From Gorsachius magnificus (lineage: Eukaryota > Chordata > Aves > Pelecaniformes > Ardeidae): a stretch of 64,000 nt of DNA. This document shows positions 23,960-36,098 of this stretch, in pieces. Numbering within the stretch: the first letter of the stretch is position 1; each line of letters begins with the position of its first letter. Below the pieces are notes generated by a model. It did no database searches, was not told the DNA's origin, and worked only from the letters and a program-made list of their open reading frames with translations. The DNA lies in the NCBI GenBank assembly GCA_034008185.1, contig CM067084.1, positions 42,483,099 to 42,547,098 on the forward strand. Direction: 5' to 3'. A program made the translations under genes and the position numbers.

Positions 23960-24820
23960 ACAGACAGAAGCTACCTACTGACACATTAATTTGTACAGGA
24001 CTGAAAATAGCCTGAACACTGCTGCAATTATTAACTTTGTACAGCTGCAAGCCTCCTGGCTTGGGTGAAGGACATAGATGAACTGTGATTATTACAATAA
24101 CATTATCATCCGCAGTTAATGTTTACAAAACTGCTTTACCTTAAACTCTGTAGATGTTTACATCTTTTTGTTTTAAGATGTTGGTAAATTAATGTGCTGT
24201 TAGCTGTGTTTCATAGGAACATAGTTAAAAGCATTGTCGTCTTCTTTGGGATTACACTCAGGGGTCTGAAGGCAGTTTTTTTACACACACTTGAAAAGGT
24301 TGGAGTAACCAGATTTTCATAGAACTTGGTGATTATCAACCTGTTGTATATTTTTATTTAATTTTACATCTTACTAAGCACTGCCACAGGTTATTAGCCA
24401 GGGTGGCCTTTTCTCACAATCATGCTGCTTTTTTGGAAGGTGAATTTCAACATATTTAGTGCCTCTTTCATTTCTCTCTTTCATAAGAAAAGCGTTTGTT
24501 GGAAATCATGCGATGGATTTTTTTTGAGCTGTCACCAGGGGTAGGGACCAACTGTACCACCCCGTGTAATTATCATGTTACAGAAGATAAATTTCTATTG
24601 CCAGTTTGGCTGCTCTGCTCCGACTGGATGCTGTGTATGGTGCAAGGAAGAGCTTAGTGTTGAGTTTAGCACTGATGTGGTACATTTTGATGGCAGTAAG
24701 CACCCTTGTGATTCCAGTTAAGAATTTATAAGCACTAACTTGCTTGTTTAAACTATGCCTTACATAAAAATAATTTTAAAAAAAAGAAATAAAATAAAGC
24801 TGCACAATTATGTAAAACTT
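23960..24820 (+). other. GALNT7: GALNT7 3' untranslated region
   Basis: AT-rich sequence runs from the stop codon to overlapping AATAAA signals at 24788-24798. Another AATAAA at 26038-26043 could end a longer form. The exact cleavage point cannot be read from sequence. Confidence 0.6.
24788..24798 (+). terminator. Overlapping AATAAA polyadenylation signals
   Basis: Two AATAAA hexamers overlap by one base at 24788-24793 and 24793-24798, about 830 nt after the GALNT7 stop. These are the first strong signals in a suitable position. Confidence 0.6.
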
Positions 24821-27800
24821 AGAAAGAATCCAATGCTTCATTTGTATTGTTATTTTAAATGGAAATCACTCAGAGGTGGACTAAAACTTCTAATTAGGAA
24901 AAAACATCCAGCTCCTTAACACATCTACGTAATTCTTTACAAGGACATCTCTCAACTAGTTTGGATGCCAGATTTAGATTTGAAAAGAGAAATGGAAATC
25001 CTGAAACCACACTTATTCATCAATTTTATTCATTTCTTCTTATTTTCGTCATTGGAAACTTTTCCTGAGGGATTACAAATGCAAAATAGAACCACTTGGT
25101 GCTATAGTGTACAGAATAGAATGTGAAGAAGTTTCTAAAAATGTTCTGGAAAGGAGTTTATGCGAACTCCCCTAGGAGCATAAATATTTACTCTGAATGA
25201 ATGGTGAGGTGGAGGAGAAATGACTTATCCTCACTTCCTTATTCCAGATTTTGTGACTGTTAAATGTTGACATCGGTGTACTGATTTCATAAGAGTTATG
25301 CCTATAACATGTCACACTACTAAATATGACTAAATACTTCCCTGAAATCTAGAATAGCATTGCATGCAGCTTCCATTGATGTTAACAAGGGTTATGTATC
25401 ATATCTGGTGACAGAGTTTGATCTTTTATAGGGCTGTCTGCACTGATCTATTAGTTTGGGATCTTTCCTAGTTTCTTTAAACTTCTCATCTATCCTTTCA
25501 GAGCTATGAAAAATAGAAAATAAAGGAGGGAGAAACTGGAAAAAAAGGAAAGTAAGGGGGTGTGCCGGTACTTGTTCCTTGTGTGTATGTAAACTGACTC
25601 CATTTTCGTGTGTTGGGTAGATTAATTTAATCATACTACTATGCATAAGAGAAAGAATGGTGGTGCACAAATTGTGCGGGTGTGCATTTTAAATGGGTAT
25701 TTTGTGCAATTCATTGAAAGCTGATGCTGTATGTGAATGTGAATCTGTATGTGAGACTGAAACCTTACAAAACACGAGCTCGTAAGAAGCTGTTGCTGTA
25801 ATGACTTTTTCCTACTATAGCAGGCTTGAAGAAAAATAATTCCCATTTTCTTGCTTTGTAAGTTGATGATAATATCACTATGCATTTCTACATATTTTAT
25901 AAATTTGATTTATGCAGATTTTGATACACTGTATGTTTCTGTAGAAATTGTATAAATCTTTAAAAAATTTATTAGGGATAAATCTGGGAAACCTATGTAT
26001 ATCTTACTTATGGGTTGCTTGTTTTTTAGGTGAAGTAAATAAAATATTTGAATTCTTGGGTTTACTATACTTTTACAGAGTAAAAATGGATTATTATCTA
26101 TATAGAAGCCCCATCACTCTAAGTCTAGACAACTTCAGTGTTACCAACTTAAAAATATTGAAAATGTTTTATTTTATTTTTTTATCTAGGAACCTTTTGT
26201 CATATCTGTGGGGACTCAGGGTTTATTTCCAGTGAAGTGAAAAATTAAATTCCCACTGAGAGTTGCCACATATACATATTTGGATTTCTGTACCACCTGT
26301 CCTGATGTAACTAGGTAGATTTAATATGCTCACGGAAAATGAACTTGAAAATTATTTCTAAAGTAGAGCCAAAGGTCAGGACTAGTTGGTAGTGCTTTGA
26401 CTCTATATTTTACCTTGGTCCATGTATGTTTCTACCATCAAACGTGTTTCAGTCAAACTTTTTTTTTCCCCCCGAGAAGGTTTCTTAGCAAAAGAGCGTG
26501 CAATTAATTCAGGACACAGAAGACGCAAGTTCTGGCCTAAGAGCAAACCTAAATGCTGAAATCTACAGTGCTTTCTACAGATGGAATTCTTGTTTCCCAG
26601 CTATGTCTGTCGGTGGACTTCTGTGTATTAAGATTTCAAAAGGGTCCTTTGGTGAAACTGTGGGGGTATAGCAGCGGCTGGTTCATGTAGAAAATACCCT
26701 TTTATGCATGGAAACAGGGACTGATGGGAAGGAGGGGACATCTTTCTTCACTACCAGAGATCCTAGCACCCTTTGAGCAGTACCAAAGGTGTTTTCCCTG
26801 TTGATGGCATCCTAGAAACCATTCATTCTCTTTCCCTAATGCCAGTCAGCCTCCTTTCCTGCTGTCTGCATCTTCCACACCACCTGCCTCCAAATTGCAG
26901 TCCCTAAAGACAACAGTCAAGATCAACTCACTGCTCTGAAACTAGACCAAGAAGCCTGAGATCTATTGCCCTGTGCCAGGGATGTAAAAATTCTACACTT
27001 ATCTCTGATCTGTGAGACTTTGCACAAGAAAAGAGAAAACATACCAGCTGCCTATAAAAACACAAAAGATGCTTTGCTAGGTGTTGCTGTTTATCAAGCA
27101 TAGTTTTTTCCTTTAGGTTAAAGAAGGTCAAATTATGCAAGATCCATAGAGGCACAGGAATTTCGGAACACATAGAAGAAATTATCTACACGATTGAACA
27201 CAAACTGTTTTTGTAAAAGCATTTATTGTTTGTTCCCTGCTGGTGAGCTTAGAGTTGTAGTAGATGAAAAGAAACAGCTCAGGAAAAACAAATTAGCAGT
27301 GTTTCTGTTTCTGGTTGTTCTTTTCCTTGCTATAAAAGGCATGGGAATGCTAGGTCCTGCTGCGTCCTGAAATCTTATCTTGCTACATTTATGAGAGCAA
27401 TCCTTGGGAAGCATCAGTGGTTATCTTCCACAGTAATAGTTACTTACTGGGAACAGCAGAAGTGGTTGCCAGCATTTAGTCCTCTCGTTGTTGGTTCTAC
27501 TTACCCTGCAAGCCGCCTCTGAACTCCTGTAGTCTTGCAGCAGTAAGTTGTGTAGCTTGGCTGACACCTTGTAGGAAGATGCTCCACGTAGGATGAGTCT
27601 AGGCAGAAAAAGTGATAGGCTATCAAAAAAGGTGGGCGAGTTTGGCTCTCTTTGGGGTTAAAAAAAATAAATACATAAACTGTGAGTGACCTCGGAAGAC
27701 TGAAGCCACTTTGGCCCTCCTTTCGCTGTGGGGAGCCTCTGGTCATCATCCCTCACATGCTGCTGCCCCAGCTGCATGTATCAGTGTGTGCTGCCTCCCC

Positions 27801-29839
27801 CATGGCGCCCTCAGCTACCTGAACTAGTATGGAGCCCAGCAAAAGTGGGCAGAGGTATTTGTGCGGATTATACATCTCAGTAACCCAGTTTGTGGTTAGT
27901 AACCTTTGTTTTTTAAATCTTAAAAACATCATCTGTTCTTTATGCTGAGAAATGAAGTATTTTTCATTATTATGTAACATGGGTCTTGGTAAAATCAGAA
28001 AATAAGCTGTCTGCACAACCCTTAGATTTTACACCACGTTGTGCCGCTCTGTGGCTGTTCTGAACAACAGTGTGGATGGTGATTCTTCAGCAAGGTAGCG
28101 GTATAGCTTATGGTCTGATGGATCTTAACTGACTGATGAAAAGTGCGTGTTCCTTCAGTTAACAGGTCCACAAAGGTGACAAGGATCGAAGCCTGTAAAG
28201 GAGAAGCTAAAGCTGTTCAAACACCAAGATGAAAAGGTATGTTTTCATGTTAGATCCCTTCTTCTTCTCACTTCTGTGCTTCACTGAAGAGGAAGGCAAT
28301 TGCTTTAGGGACAAGAGCCGTGCCCACCTGAAGTGGCATGCAGGTAAAGCAGGGCCAAGGGCTCGGTGGGTCCCGCAGGTCTTGTGAATGCAATCATTCA
28401 GTGTGGAAGCAGCACTGCCTCTTCAAACAACTCGGCGAGGTTTCTTGTGCAAGAGCAACGCCTCCTGCACAAGAAAGGAGCAGAAAGGCAGGAGAAGCAG
28501 TGTAGCACTAACCCCTATTAAAAACACAACAAACTCTAATGCCTGAGATGCAGGTGATGGCAACAGCAGCCCTATGGCTGAGCATCCCAGGGTCCTGAAA
28601 GGGGAAGGGAAGGCGAGTGGAGAGGTGATATCTTACTGTCCTGGCAAGGGCTGCTGATGGCAATGTGTGTCAGTCAAGAAGGCAGCGTGCCCAGACAGTT
28701 GTTAAAGCACAGTCTTCAAATGAAGATGAAGTCCTGCTTGGAACAGGCTTTTCTGAATCATGTGAAGGCACTAGAGTGGAACTAGGAATCAAAATACAGC
28801 CTTTTCCCTTGCAATTTGTGGAAGGATTTCCCCAGGAAAATAGCATAGGCCAGTATCTTTGAACAAGCCCTGACATTAAACAGTGGTGGATCTTTGAGTA
28901 TAAAGTCTGCTGGAGCTTCTGTGTGGGTGCATGTTCTCTGAGCTAGGCCAGCCACAGAGGTACGGCGTTCACGCTTACAGGTAACCACTGTGGCTGGAGC
29001 TGTGACAACTGGTGCCTGCACATCCAAGGGCTGTTGGGTGAAAATGCACCCTCTGCAAGCTCTGCTTCCACGCAGCTGCGGATCTCATCCCACTGGGGAA
29101 GCACCATGTCATCCTGTGGTGTGCTTGGGAGACCCCGAGCCCTACCTGGCAGTGGGTGCCTTGCTGGTCTGAGCCTGCAGGATGGCTACACCCTCTTGCC
29201 AGCGTCCTCAAGACCGTCACGGTTGCCCAACAGGCAGCTACAATTGCAATTTTCATATTTTTATTTCTGAGGCAGCAGAAACAATGAACAAAAGTAGAAC
29301 TGGGTGAAAGCAGAGGCCTTCTGGAGGGTTCTTGTGGGTTCATAAGAAGGGAGATCTGGGAAGAGCTGACCAGGAGAAAAAGCACACCAAGCTCTGGAAG
29401 CGCTTCTGGTCATGCTGCTCTTTCAATTGCACTAAGGAACACCCTGAAGTCCTACCTGTCCTGAAGATGCCAGAGGGCATCTGCCTGAAGGCAGAGCTAA
29501 TCCACTTGGCGATGGAAGGGAAAGCTGCCTGTCCTGCTGGCTGGGAGTGAAGGTAAGATGGTATGGGGTGTTGCTGTGGAAGACAATTCTGTAGCCCTAT
29601 AGCAGAGTGGAGTCTGGTTACTAACATTAAAGTTATTGGGGATAAAGTAATGTTGAACTGGGCCATTCCCAGTTGGAGATAGGAACAGCTCCTCCTGCTC
29701 TTTTTTTTGCCTGTTACGGTATCCCATTATCTTCCATGTGATGACTATGCAGGGAATGGAGTCCGCCCTCCTGAAATACCCAGACCCTTTGTCTCTGATG
29801 GACAAACCTGAAAAATATTTTGACTTGGGATAAGAAGCA

Positions 29840-30110
29840 CGCTTAACATAAGAACTTAAAAAGTACATGCAAGATCAGACCAGAGGTCCAAGCTAGCACA
29901 GTAGCCTGTCTCCCTTGCTGGTCAGTAGGATCAACGTGGTTAAGGGGCGCAGGGCAGAGTGAAAGGATGGGGCAAGGATACTTGTCTAACGCTGTCCCTA
30001 CTTCTGGCAATACCCAACTCAAGTGCTTTCTGAGCTAGAGATGGTATTTTCTATTTAATAGTCCAGGATTTGTCCAATGGCTGTTGGAATCTAGGCAGAC
30101 TTTGGTCATC
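29840..30110 (+). repeat. Old retroposon relic (CR1/SINE-like)
   Basis: Stretches such as AGATCAGACCAGAGGTCCA followed by CAGTAGCCTGTCT, and later GGCAATACCCAA...TGGTATTTTC, keep the order of a repeat I recognise from reptile and bird genomes (GTCAGACCA..GGTCCATCTAG..CAGTATCCTGTCT). It is heavily diverged, and the family name is uncertain. Confidence 0.45.
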
Positions 30111-32899
30111 CATTACATCTGGCTATGCAAAAAGTTTCAAGGTTTGAGAAGAGGCACACTCACTCTGCCATTCACTCCTCTGCTGAGACAAATCAGTGCA
30201 ATATAGGAGAATTATGAAGGCTTGTTAAAGGTCTTAATTCCCTCAGGAGCAGTTAGTGCCAGGCTCCAGCCAGCCAGGAGCTGGCTTCAGGATGGCAACA
30301 CATCACAGCACATTTTAATACCATCACAGCACATTTTTCAAAGGGCCTTTTAGAAGGATCTGGTCTTGTCCACACAAACATCATCCCTTCAGCTCTGCTG
30401 GAGAACTGATTTATGGATACAAACTTTACCCATAGATGTTTGGGCTAGGAAACATTGAGAATAGCCATACAACTTTTAGGCAGGGCACCAGATTTGCTGG
30501 CTAAAGGTTTTTCTGGTGGTTGACTCCATATTCAGGCCTGGAACATCAAGAGTTGCTCGCAACGCTGAGACTACGGGGGATAGTTGATCTCAGGGTATCA
30601 GGATAGTCGGAGCAACGTCCAGGTTCACTCACTAATTGGTGTTGGCCTGTGACAATTACTTAATTGCACCAATGAAGAGAAATTTGTGTAGACAGTCAAC
30701 TTTTTGAGTGGGTAGGTCTGAATCTCGTGCACATCCTGCAGTTAGCAGAGTTATGCGTCCCTCAAGGGCTGCGTGCATTGGAGAATGCAGCAGCAAGCTC
30801 GACATCTGGGCTCTGTTACAGGATTCTTGACACTGGATTCAAAAGGAATCATGGAAAAGCAGACGGGGCTGTGATGCGGCTCATACGAGAGGCCCAGCAA
30901 TTTTGGAAATGCAGGGGTTGCTGGCAAAACACTTCTATATTTCAAGATGTGGAAAGAAATACAAGCCAAAATGAGAAAACAAACAGAAAAATAAATGCTA
31001 AGGATGGTAAGGCAAGTGAAGCAGGGTCAGTGACACTCACCACCACAGCCAGTAATCCGTCACTGAGCATAAGTACTAGATTATGTGCCAATGTTAGACA
31101 CAAGATGGCTGCGATAGACAGTTATGAAAACAGGTCATTAGGTCATCGGGTCATCATTAGGTAATCAAAGATAAAACTCCTATTCCATTTTTTCTGATTT
31201 ACTCTCCACACCCATTTGCTTTTGTGCTATTTGAGTTCCAAAGCCTGTATATGCTGCAGTCAGTTCCCAGGTCTGTGGCTGTTCTGATCAAGGTTTTCCT
31301 TTTGAAAGCACACCAAAAAAAAAAAAAAAAATCCCAAACAAAACCAACCCCCCCTAAACCCCCGAAGAGGCATATCTACAGTTCTTCAGACCATAGGTTT
31401 TGCTTGGGAAAAATAAGAGCAACTTTATAAATAGGCTTTGTTCTAAGCCAATCTAAGAAAAAGGAAATTTTATATTCCTCTAGGAAGATGGTAAGGAAAT
31501 ACTAAATATTTGGTTTGTTCTTAACTCTCTTACCTACTAATGCCTAACATGCTATTTGCTTTTCTAGCAAACATCTGTTACGTCTTCACATAATTATCTG
31601 TTACAGCTCCAGCATCTCCTCCAGACTAATGCAATGTAGTTTATTGTCCAGCCTCATTACCCATGACATAAACATGAGGCCTGCTTTTTCCCCTTCACAT
31701 GTGTTGGGGGAGCACATGCTAACATCTAATACACTTTGTATTAACACCGTATTTCACCTGCTGGTTTTATTATCCTGTCACTTCAGGCTGCAGGTTGGCT
31801 TTGCAGCTCTTTGCTGTTCGCTCTCATCTTTCTTGCAGCACCATGCACCACTTTATTTTCAAGACACTTACGTGTATATTAGACAGTCTTCACTAGCCAT
31901 TAACCCCTTCTCCAAAGATAACCTATGGGATTTCATAGGTGATTTTCCTCCACTGGTGAAACTGGTGACTTAATTCCTATTTCGTTCCTGTATTGTTAAC
32001 CAGCTATTTATTCAGGCCAGGCCTTTAAATGACGACTCCTTTCTTTTACGAGAAGTAGATTAGGCCGAACTCAAGTAGACCAGACTACCTGATCTCCTTG
32101 ACCTTCATGTTGACTGATTTCTCTGAAGAATATTTGCAGGTCTGTGGAACAGGATTTCCTCTTGTAAAATTGCAAGCCCTATTTAGCCATTTGTCCAGCA
32201 ACTCTTGGCTGTACCACGGCTCCTACCAACTTGCCACGTGGACAGTAGTGCTCTGAAGTTCCCTGTATCTCCACAGAATGCTTTCTGAAAATTAGTGTCG
32301 TAGTTGCGACCTTCCATTCCCCTAGCACTAAGGCAGCTTTAAGTGAAAAAATATAAAGTATGGTTCATAGTTCAGCCATTTCATCCTTGAATTCCCTTAG
32401 AACTCTTGGATTAATACCATCTGTCCTGTCATTTTGTTTCAAAACCTTTTACACTTGGATTTGAGACAGATGCTCCACCATGCCTCTCCCATTAAAATGT
32501 TCTGTCATGAAAACTTCCTGAAGCTCCACTACAAGGTTAAAAAAAAAGAAGTTTTCTTTTCCTGAAATCTTCTCTAGGCATTGCTACTATACCTTCATCA
32601 TCTATGGTCCCTAGGACTGCTTGGCAGGGCTCCTGGTTCTGATGTGTTTGAAAGTTGCTATTAATCCGTGTGTTTTCTCCCGTTGCCCTGGATGCTATTT
32701 TTTCCCTGCCACACGTTGCTGCATCTGGCCTGTTGGGGTGCAGGTTTCTTCTGGTTTACTGGTTTAGAAATAGCTTCCAACATTTTAAAGACTGCTTTCC
32801 TACATTTGTTATTTTCTCATACCTGCTCTTTGTCCACCTCGGTCTTATTTTTGGTGGTCTTTTGCTCTGCTTTACTGGGCAGCATGCCTGTTTGCTGGA

Positions 32900-33100
32900 C
32901 CTCTAATGCAACATGAGCAGTCTCCCTGATGCCTGCAACCATTTTGGGCGTCCCTTTTAGTTTTGATTTGAGACAGACCTCCCAGTTCACCTCCAGTGAA
33001 AAGTTTCTCGTGAGTAATTTCGGAATTGTCCATATTGAACACGGATGTGAGAAAGGAATTCAGCTTTTCTTCTATGGCCTTATCTTTTTCTTAACGTTCC
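32900..33100 (-). repeat. Possible decayed LINE ORF2 remnant
   Basis: On the minus strand an open stretch over about 33087-32930 reads DKAIEEKLNSFLTSVF and later GGELGGLSQIKTKRD. This resembles the segment just before the reverse-transcriptase core of CR1/L3-type LINEs (KAE-LN-FF-SVF). No intact RT motif follows. Confidence 0.3.
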
Positions 33101-35574
33101 TGTTGCACTTTGATCACTTCCTAGTCCTTCCTAGCGCTAGTTCTTTCCCTGCTCACAGATGGGCGTTAGCTGTACCCCCCTGACCTAACATACCGTACTT
33201 CTTAAAGCTTCATTTGAAAGTAGTCATTTCCACGTGCTCTTTTCCGTTCGCCTTTAATCTATGTTCGACATCCTTCCTATCAAAAGGACAAAATATGATC
33301 TTAAAAACATTACTAATTATCTTTAGCCCTGACATCATTCTTAGTGGATAGATCAGCTTGATGCAGAGCTTTGCCGGGGCTTGCTGCAGCTCTTGGCTAG
33401 TAGGGCGCTCAATAGACTGTTCTTGCACTGAAGGTCTCCAGCGGTTGGGATATATTTGTAAATGAGATCATAGAAGTAACCCACCGGTGGCTTTTCGTAG
33501 TGCATCACTGGGACGTGGGCCAACAGAGTGGCAGCATTAGGGGGTTCTGCCCTGATTTGTGCAGAAGTGGTGCTAATGCTAAATTAGCCAATTAATGCTA
33601 AATGGAATTGAACCCAAAAGTCATTTTACCTCACTGAGGGAAAAATTAGAAGTGCTCCTTTATTCTGAATTACCTCAAGATATGCTCTTACTCTGACACA
33701 GTATTTAAAATTCTGTAACCCACGCAGCTTACTAGGACACCTGAAGGGTTGTATTTTGTTTCAATTTAAAAGCACTTGAGCAGAAGTAAAAAAAAAAAAC
33801 ATTTCAAATAATCAAACCAGCCAATTTACTCTGATGCTACTGCTCCACTGCAAAAGATTATTTAAATCTAATCAGAAAGACTTCCTGAAGCATCACCGTT
33901 CTCTTCAGGGAGGGAGGCTGAGAAGTGATGGGAGGTGACGGTGGGTTTCTACAGGGAAGCCTGGACAGAATATGCTGAAAAATGAGCCCAAGGCAGTCTC
34001 GGCTACACGCTAGGACAGGGAATTACCTCTAGCCGGAAGGATTTTGGGGTGAAGGATAAAGGTGCTCTAGGATCGCGACCTCTCTGCAGGAGAGAACGTT
34101 TTTGAGCACTGGGTGTGCTGCGCAGCGAATGACTGCCTCTGCCCTCCAGCTTATGCCTGTGGCTTCCCAAAACCTGAGCTTGCAAGATGGAGCTATCGCT
34201 CCCGCCTGTGCTGAGTTACCTGCGGCAGGTCCAACGCACGGAACAGCAGCTAACCCTGCTGATGCCGCTTTCAGGTTATCTCAGGGGCAGGCAGGGTAGG
34301 GAGGCAAAAACAACTCCGGGTTTCTAACACTGTCGAGGGTTAGTCCTACTTTGATATAAAAAATCTTTGAATTGCCTTTGCAGTTGCCTTTTTTCCATAC
34401 TTTCAGGAATACACAAATTATTTTTTTCTTTGTCAATACTCTCATTTCAGAAAGCGCTAAATTATCTTTAACCTACCGCAGTGACCCTCACCATGTTTAT
34501 AGTGCTGAAATCCCTTTTTATCTTATATGTGTACCATGACTGTATGCAAAGTTATTTCAGAAGTTGATGGACAATGGGGAGACACTTTGAAAAAAAGGAA
34601 AAAGCTGGAAGCCTGCCCTTTATCGTATGTAGTATTTGAGGCATTGAATGTTCTTCAGTGCTGGGCTTTCCAAAGCCGGTAAAAGCTATTGCCTGGTATT
34701 TATCTCAACAAATTAAATTTAAGCTATTCATTTAGCTGTGGAATCTCCAATTCCCCACTTGCAAATATTGTTCAATATCTAGATTTAGATTTTTAAATAT
34801 ACTAAAGGTCAAGTAAAAAAAAAAAAAGCCCTGAAACGCAAGAAATCAGGTAACTGGTGAGAGCATTACCCTCCCAAATGTATCAAGAGCACATGTTCTT
34901 CACAAACGCCACCTCTCTTTCCTGCAGGAATCCATTGGCACATGCGGAGATAACATTCCAACATTTTTCATGCTGTTCTGCAAGCTGCGCATTTTATGAG
35001 AAGCCACTGGGAGGGATTGGGGGGTGGCAGGGGGAGAGGGGAGGAGCAGGGAACATCTGGGAAGGCATACCTCTAACCACATCTGTCTCACAGCCAGCTT
35101 CCCCATCCCAACCAGGACAGCAGAAGAGGCCACTGACCCCCAGCCCTGGGAGAGACAGTTGTTAAGATTCACTCATTATCAGTCAATGCGCCAGACCAAA
35201 AACTTAGGACCTCCGCTTCAGAAGTTTGGGAATATCAGCAACTCCGGTACTTTTTGGTAAAGACACTTTTGTCACTCCAAAGGTGACATAAGGAAATACT
35301 TGCTTTAAGAACATCCATTGCCACTGAGGGTATTGTATGTGGGAGAGAGCGCTGTAGTTAAAGAGGGGAAAACAAAACAAACAAAAAAAAAAAAATAAGA
35401 GTTGCAAGTCCAGTACAAACTTCAGGAGTTAACCCTTCAAGACGTGCCAGTTTTGCAGCACTAGCAGTAGCCCAAGACCAATGCAAAACCTGGGCCTCCA
35501 CAGGGCGTCAGCGTTCTGGGAGCACCCAGCCTCTCAGAAACATCAAGAATACCAACAATAATCATGTACAACAT

Positions 35575-35580
35575 TTTATT
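35575..35580 (-). terminator. HMGB2: HMGB2 polyadenylation signal AATAAA
   Basis: The plus strand reads TTTATT, giving AATAAA on the minus strand, about 365 nt after the HMGB2 stop. It is the best-placed hexamer. Confidence 0.65.
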
Positions 35581-35766
35581 ACAAAATTGTTAAAAAAGTA
35601 ATACAATGCAATATACTACAAAATATAAGATCAGCTATTAAGCTACCTCCTTTGTTTTACTTAGCTATAAAGAAACACCTGGCTATCAGTCACTGAATTT
35701 CAACAAAACCATTAAATATGCAGAAACATTCCACAACTTTTTTTTTTTTTTTTTTTAAACCAAACT

Positions 35767-35787
35767 GTAGCAGCCCTCGGCTGCTAC
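35767..35787 (-). ncRNA. Perfect stem-loop in HMGB2 3' UTR
   Basis: GTAGCAGCC and GGCTGCTAC form a perfect 9-bp inverted repeat around three bases. In the mRNA the loop is GAG. The stem has 6 GC pairs, so it should fold stably. No known element is identified; the loop does not fit the pyrimidine-purine-pyrimidine pattern of Roquin decay hairpins. Confidence 0.5.
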
Positions 35788-35945
35788 TTACATTAAAAAT
35801 AGAGGTCTCCCTACAAAGAACCACATTACCTATACACAATTCTGTACAGATTTTTATACTGAAGCTAACAATGAGCTGCACTTGAGTTCACATTCTTAGC
35901 AAAATATTGGATTCTGAGCATAAATCTTTACAGCAGGACATTCAT

Positions 35946-36098
35946 TTATTCCTCATCCTCATCTTCTTCCTCCTCTTCATCATCTTCCTCCTCTTCCTCC
36001 TCCTCCTCTGGTTCTGCTTTCTTCTTAGATCCTGCAGGCCTACCTGGGCCCTTTTTTCCTGCGTCGCTCTTGCTCTTGGCACGATATGCTGCAATATC
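35946..36098 (-). CDS. HMGB2: HMGB2 coding exon 4: linker and acidic tail
   Basis: The acceptor (minus) is cttgcag before GATATTGCA. It reads [30 protein letters not shown], then 20 acidic residues (eight E, two D, five E, then DEDEE) and the stop TAA at 35948-35946. The acidic tail folds back on the boxes and tunes DNA binding. Confidence 0.96.
   Translation of the reverse strand, partial: DIAAYRAKSKSDAGKKGPGRPAGSKKKAEPEEEEEEEEDDEEEEEDEDEE

Larger units (their letters stand above)
24830..35550. other. Intergenic region between GALNT7 and HMGB2 3' ends
   Basis: The two genes converge here. I see no supported coding gene. The longest open frame (30727-31164, plus, 145 codons) has no recognisable domain and low-complexity composition. 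Old retroposon pieces lie near 29840-30110 and 32900-33100. A short direct duplication of CATCACAGCACATTTT occurs at 30301 and 30325. Confidence 0.7.
35557..35945 (-). other. HMGB2: HMGB2 3' untranslated region
   Basis: On the minus strand the stop codon is followed by about 370 nt ending at an AATAAA signal. It contains a perfect 9-bp hairpin (35767-35787) and a genome-encoded run of 19 A residues in the mRNA (35738-35756). Confidence 0.7.

Noticed and set aside
30727..31164. 145-codon open frame between GALNT7 and HMGB2
   Set aside because: No recognisable domain, no splice partners, and it overlaps an antisense frame; treated as chance in intergenic DNA.
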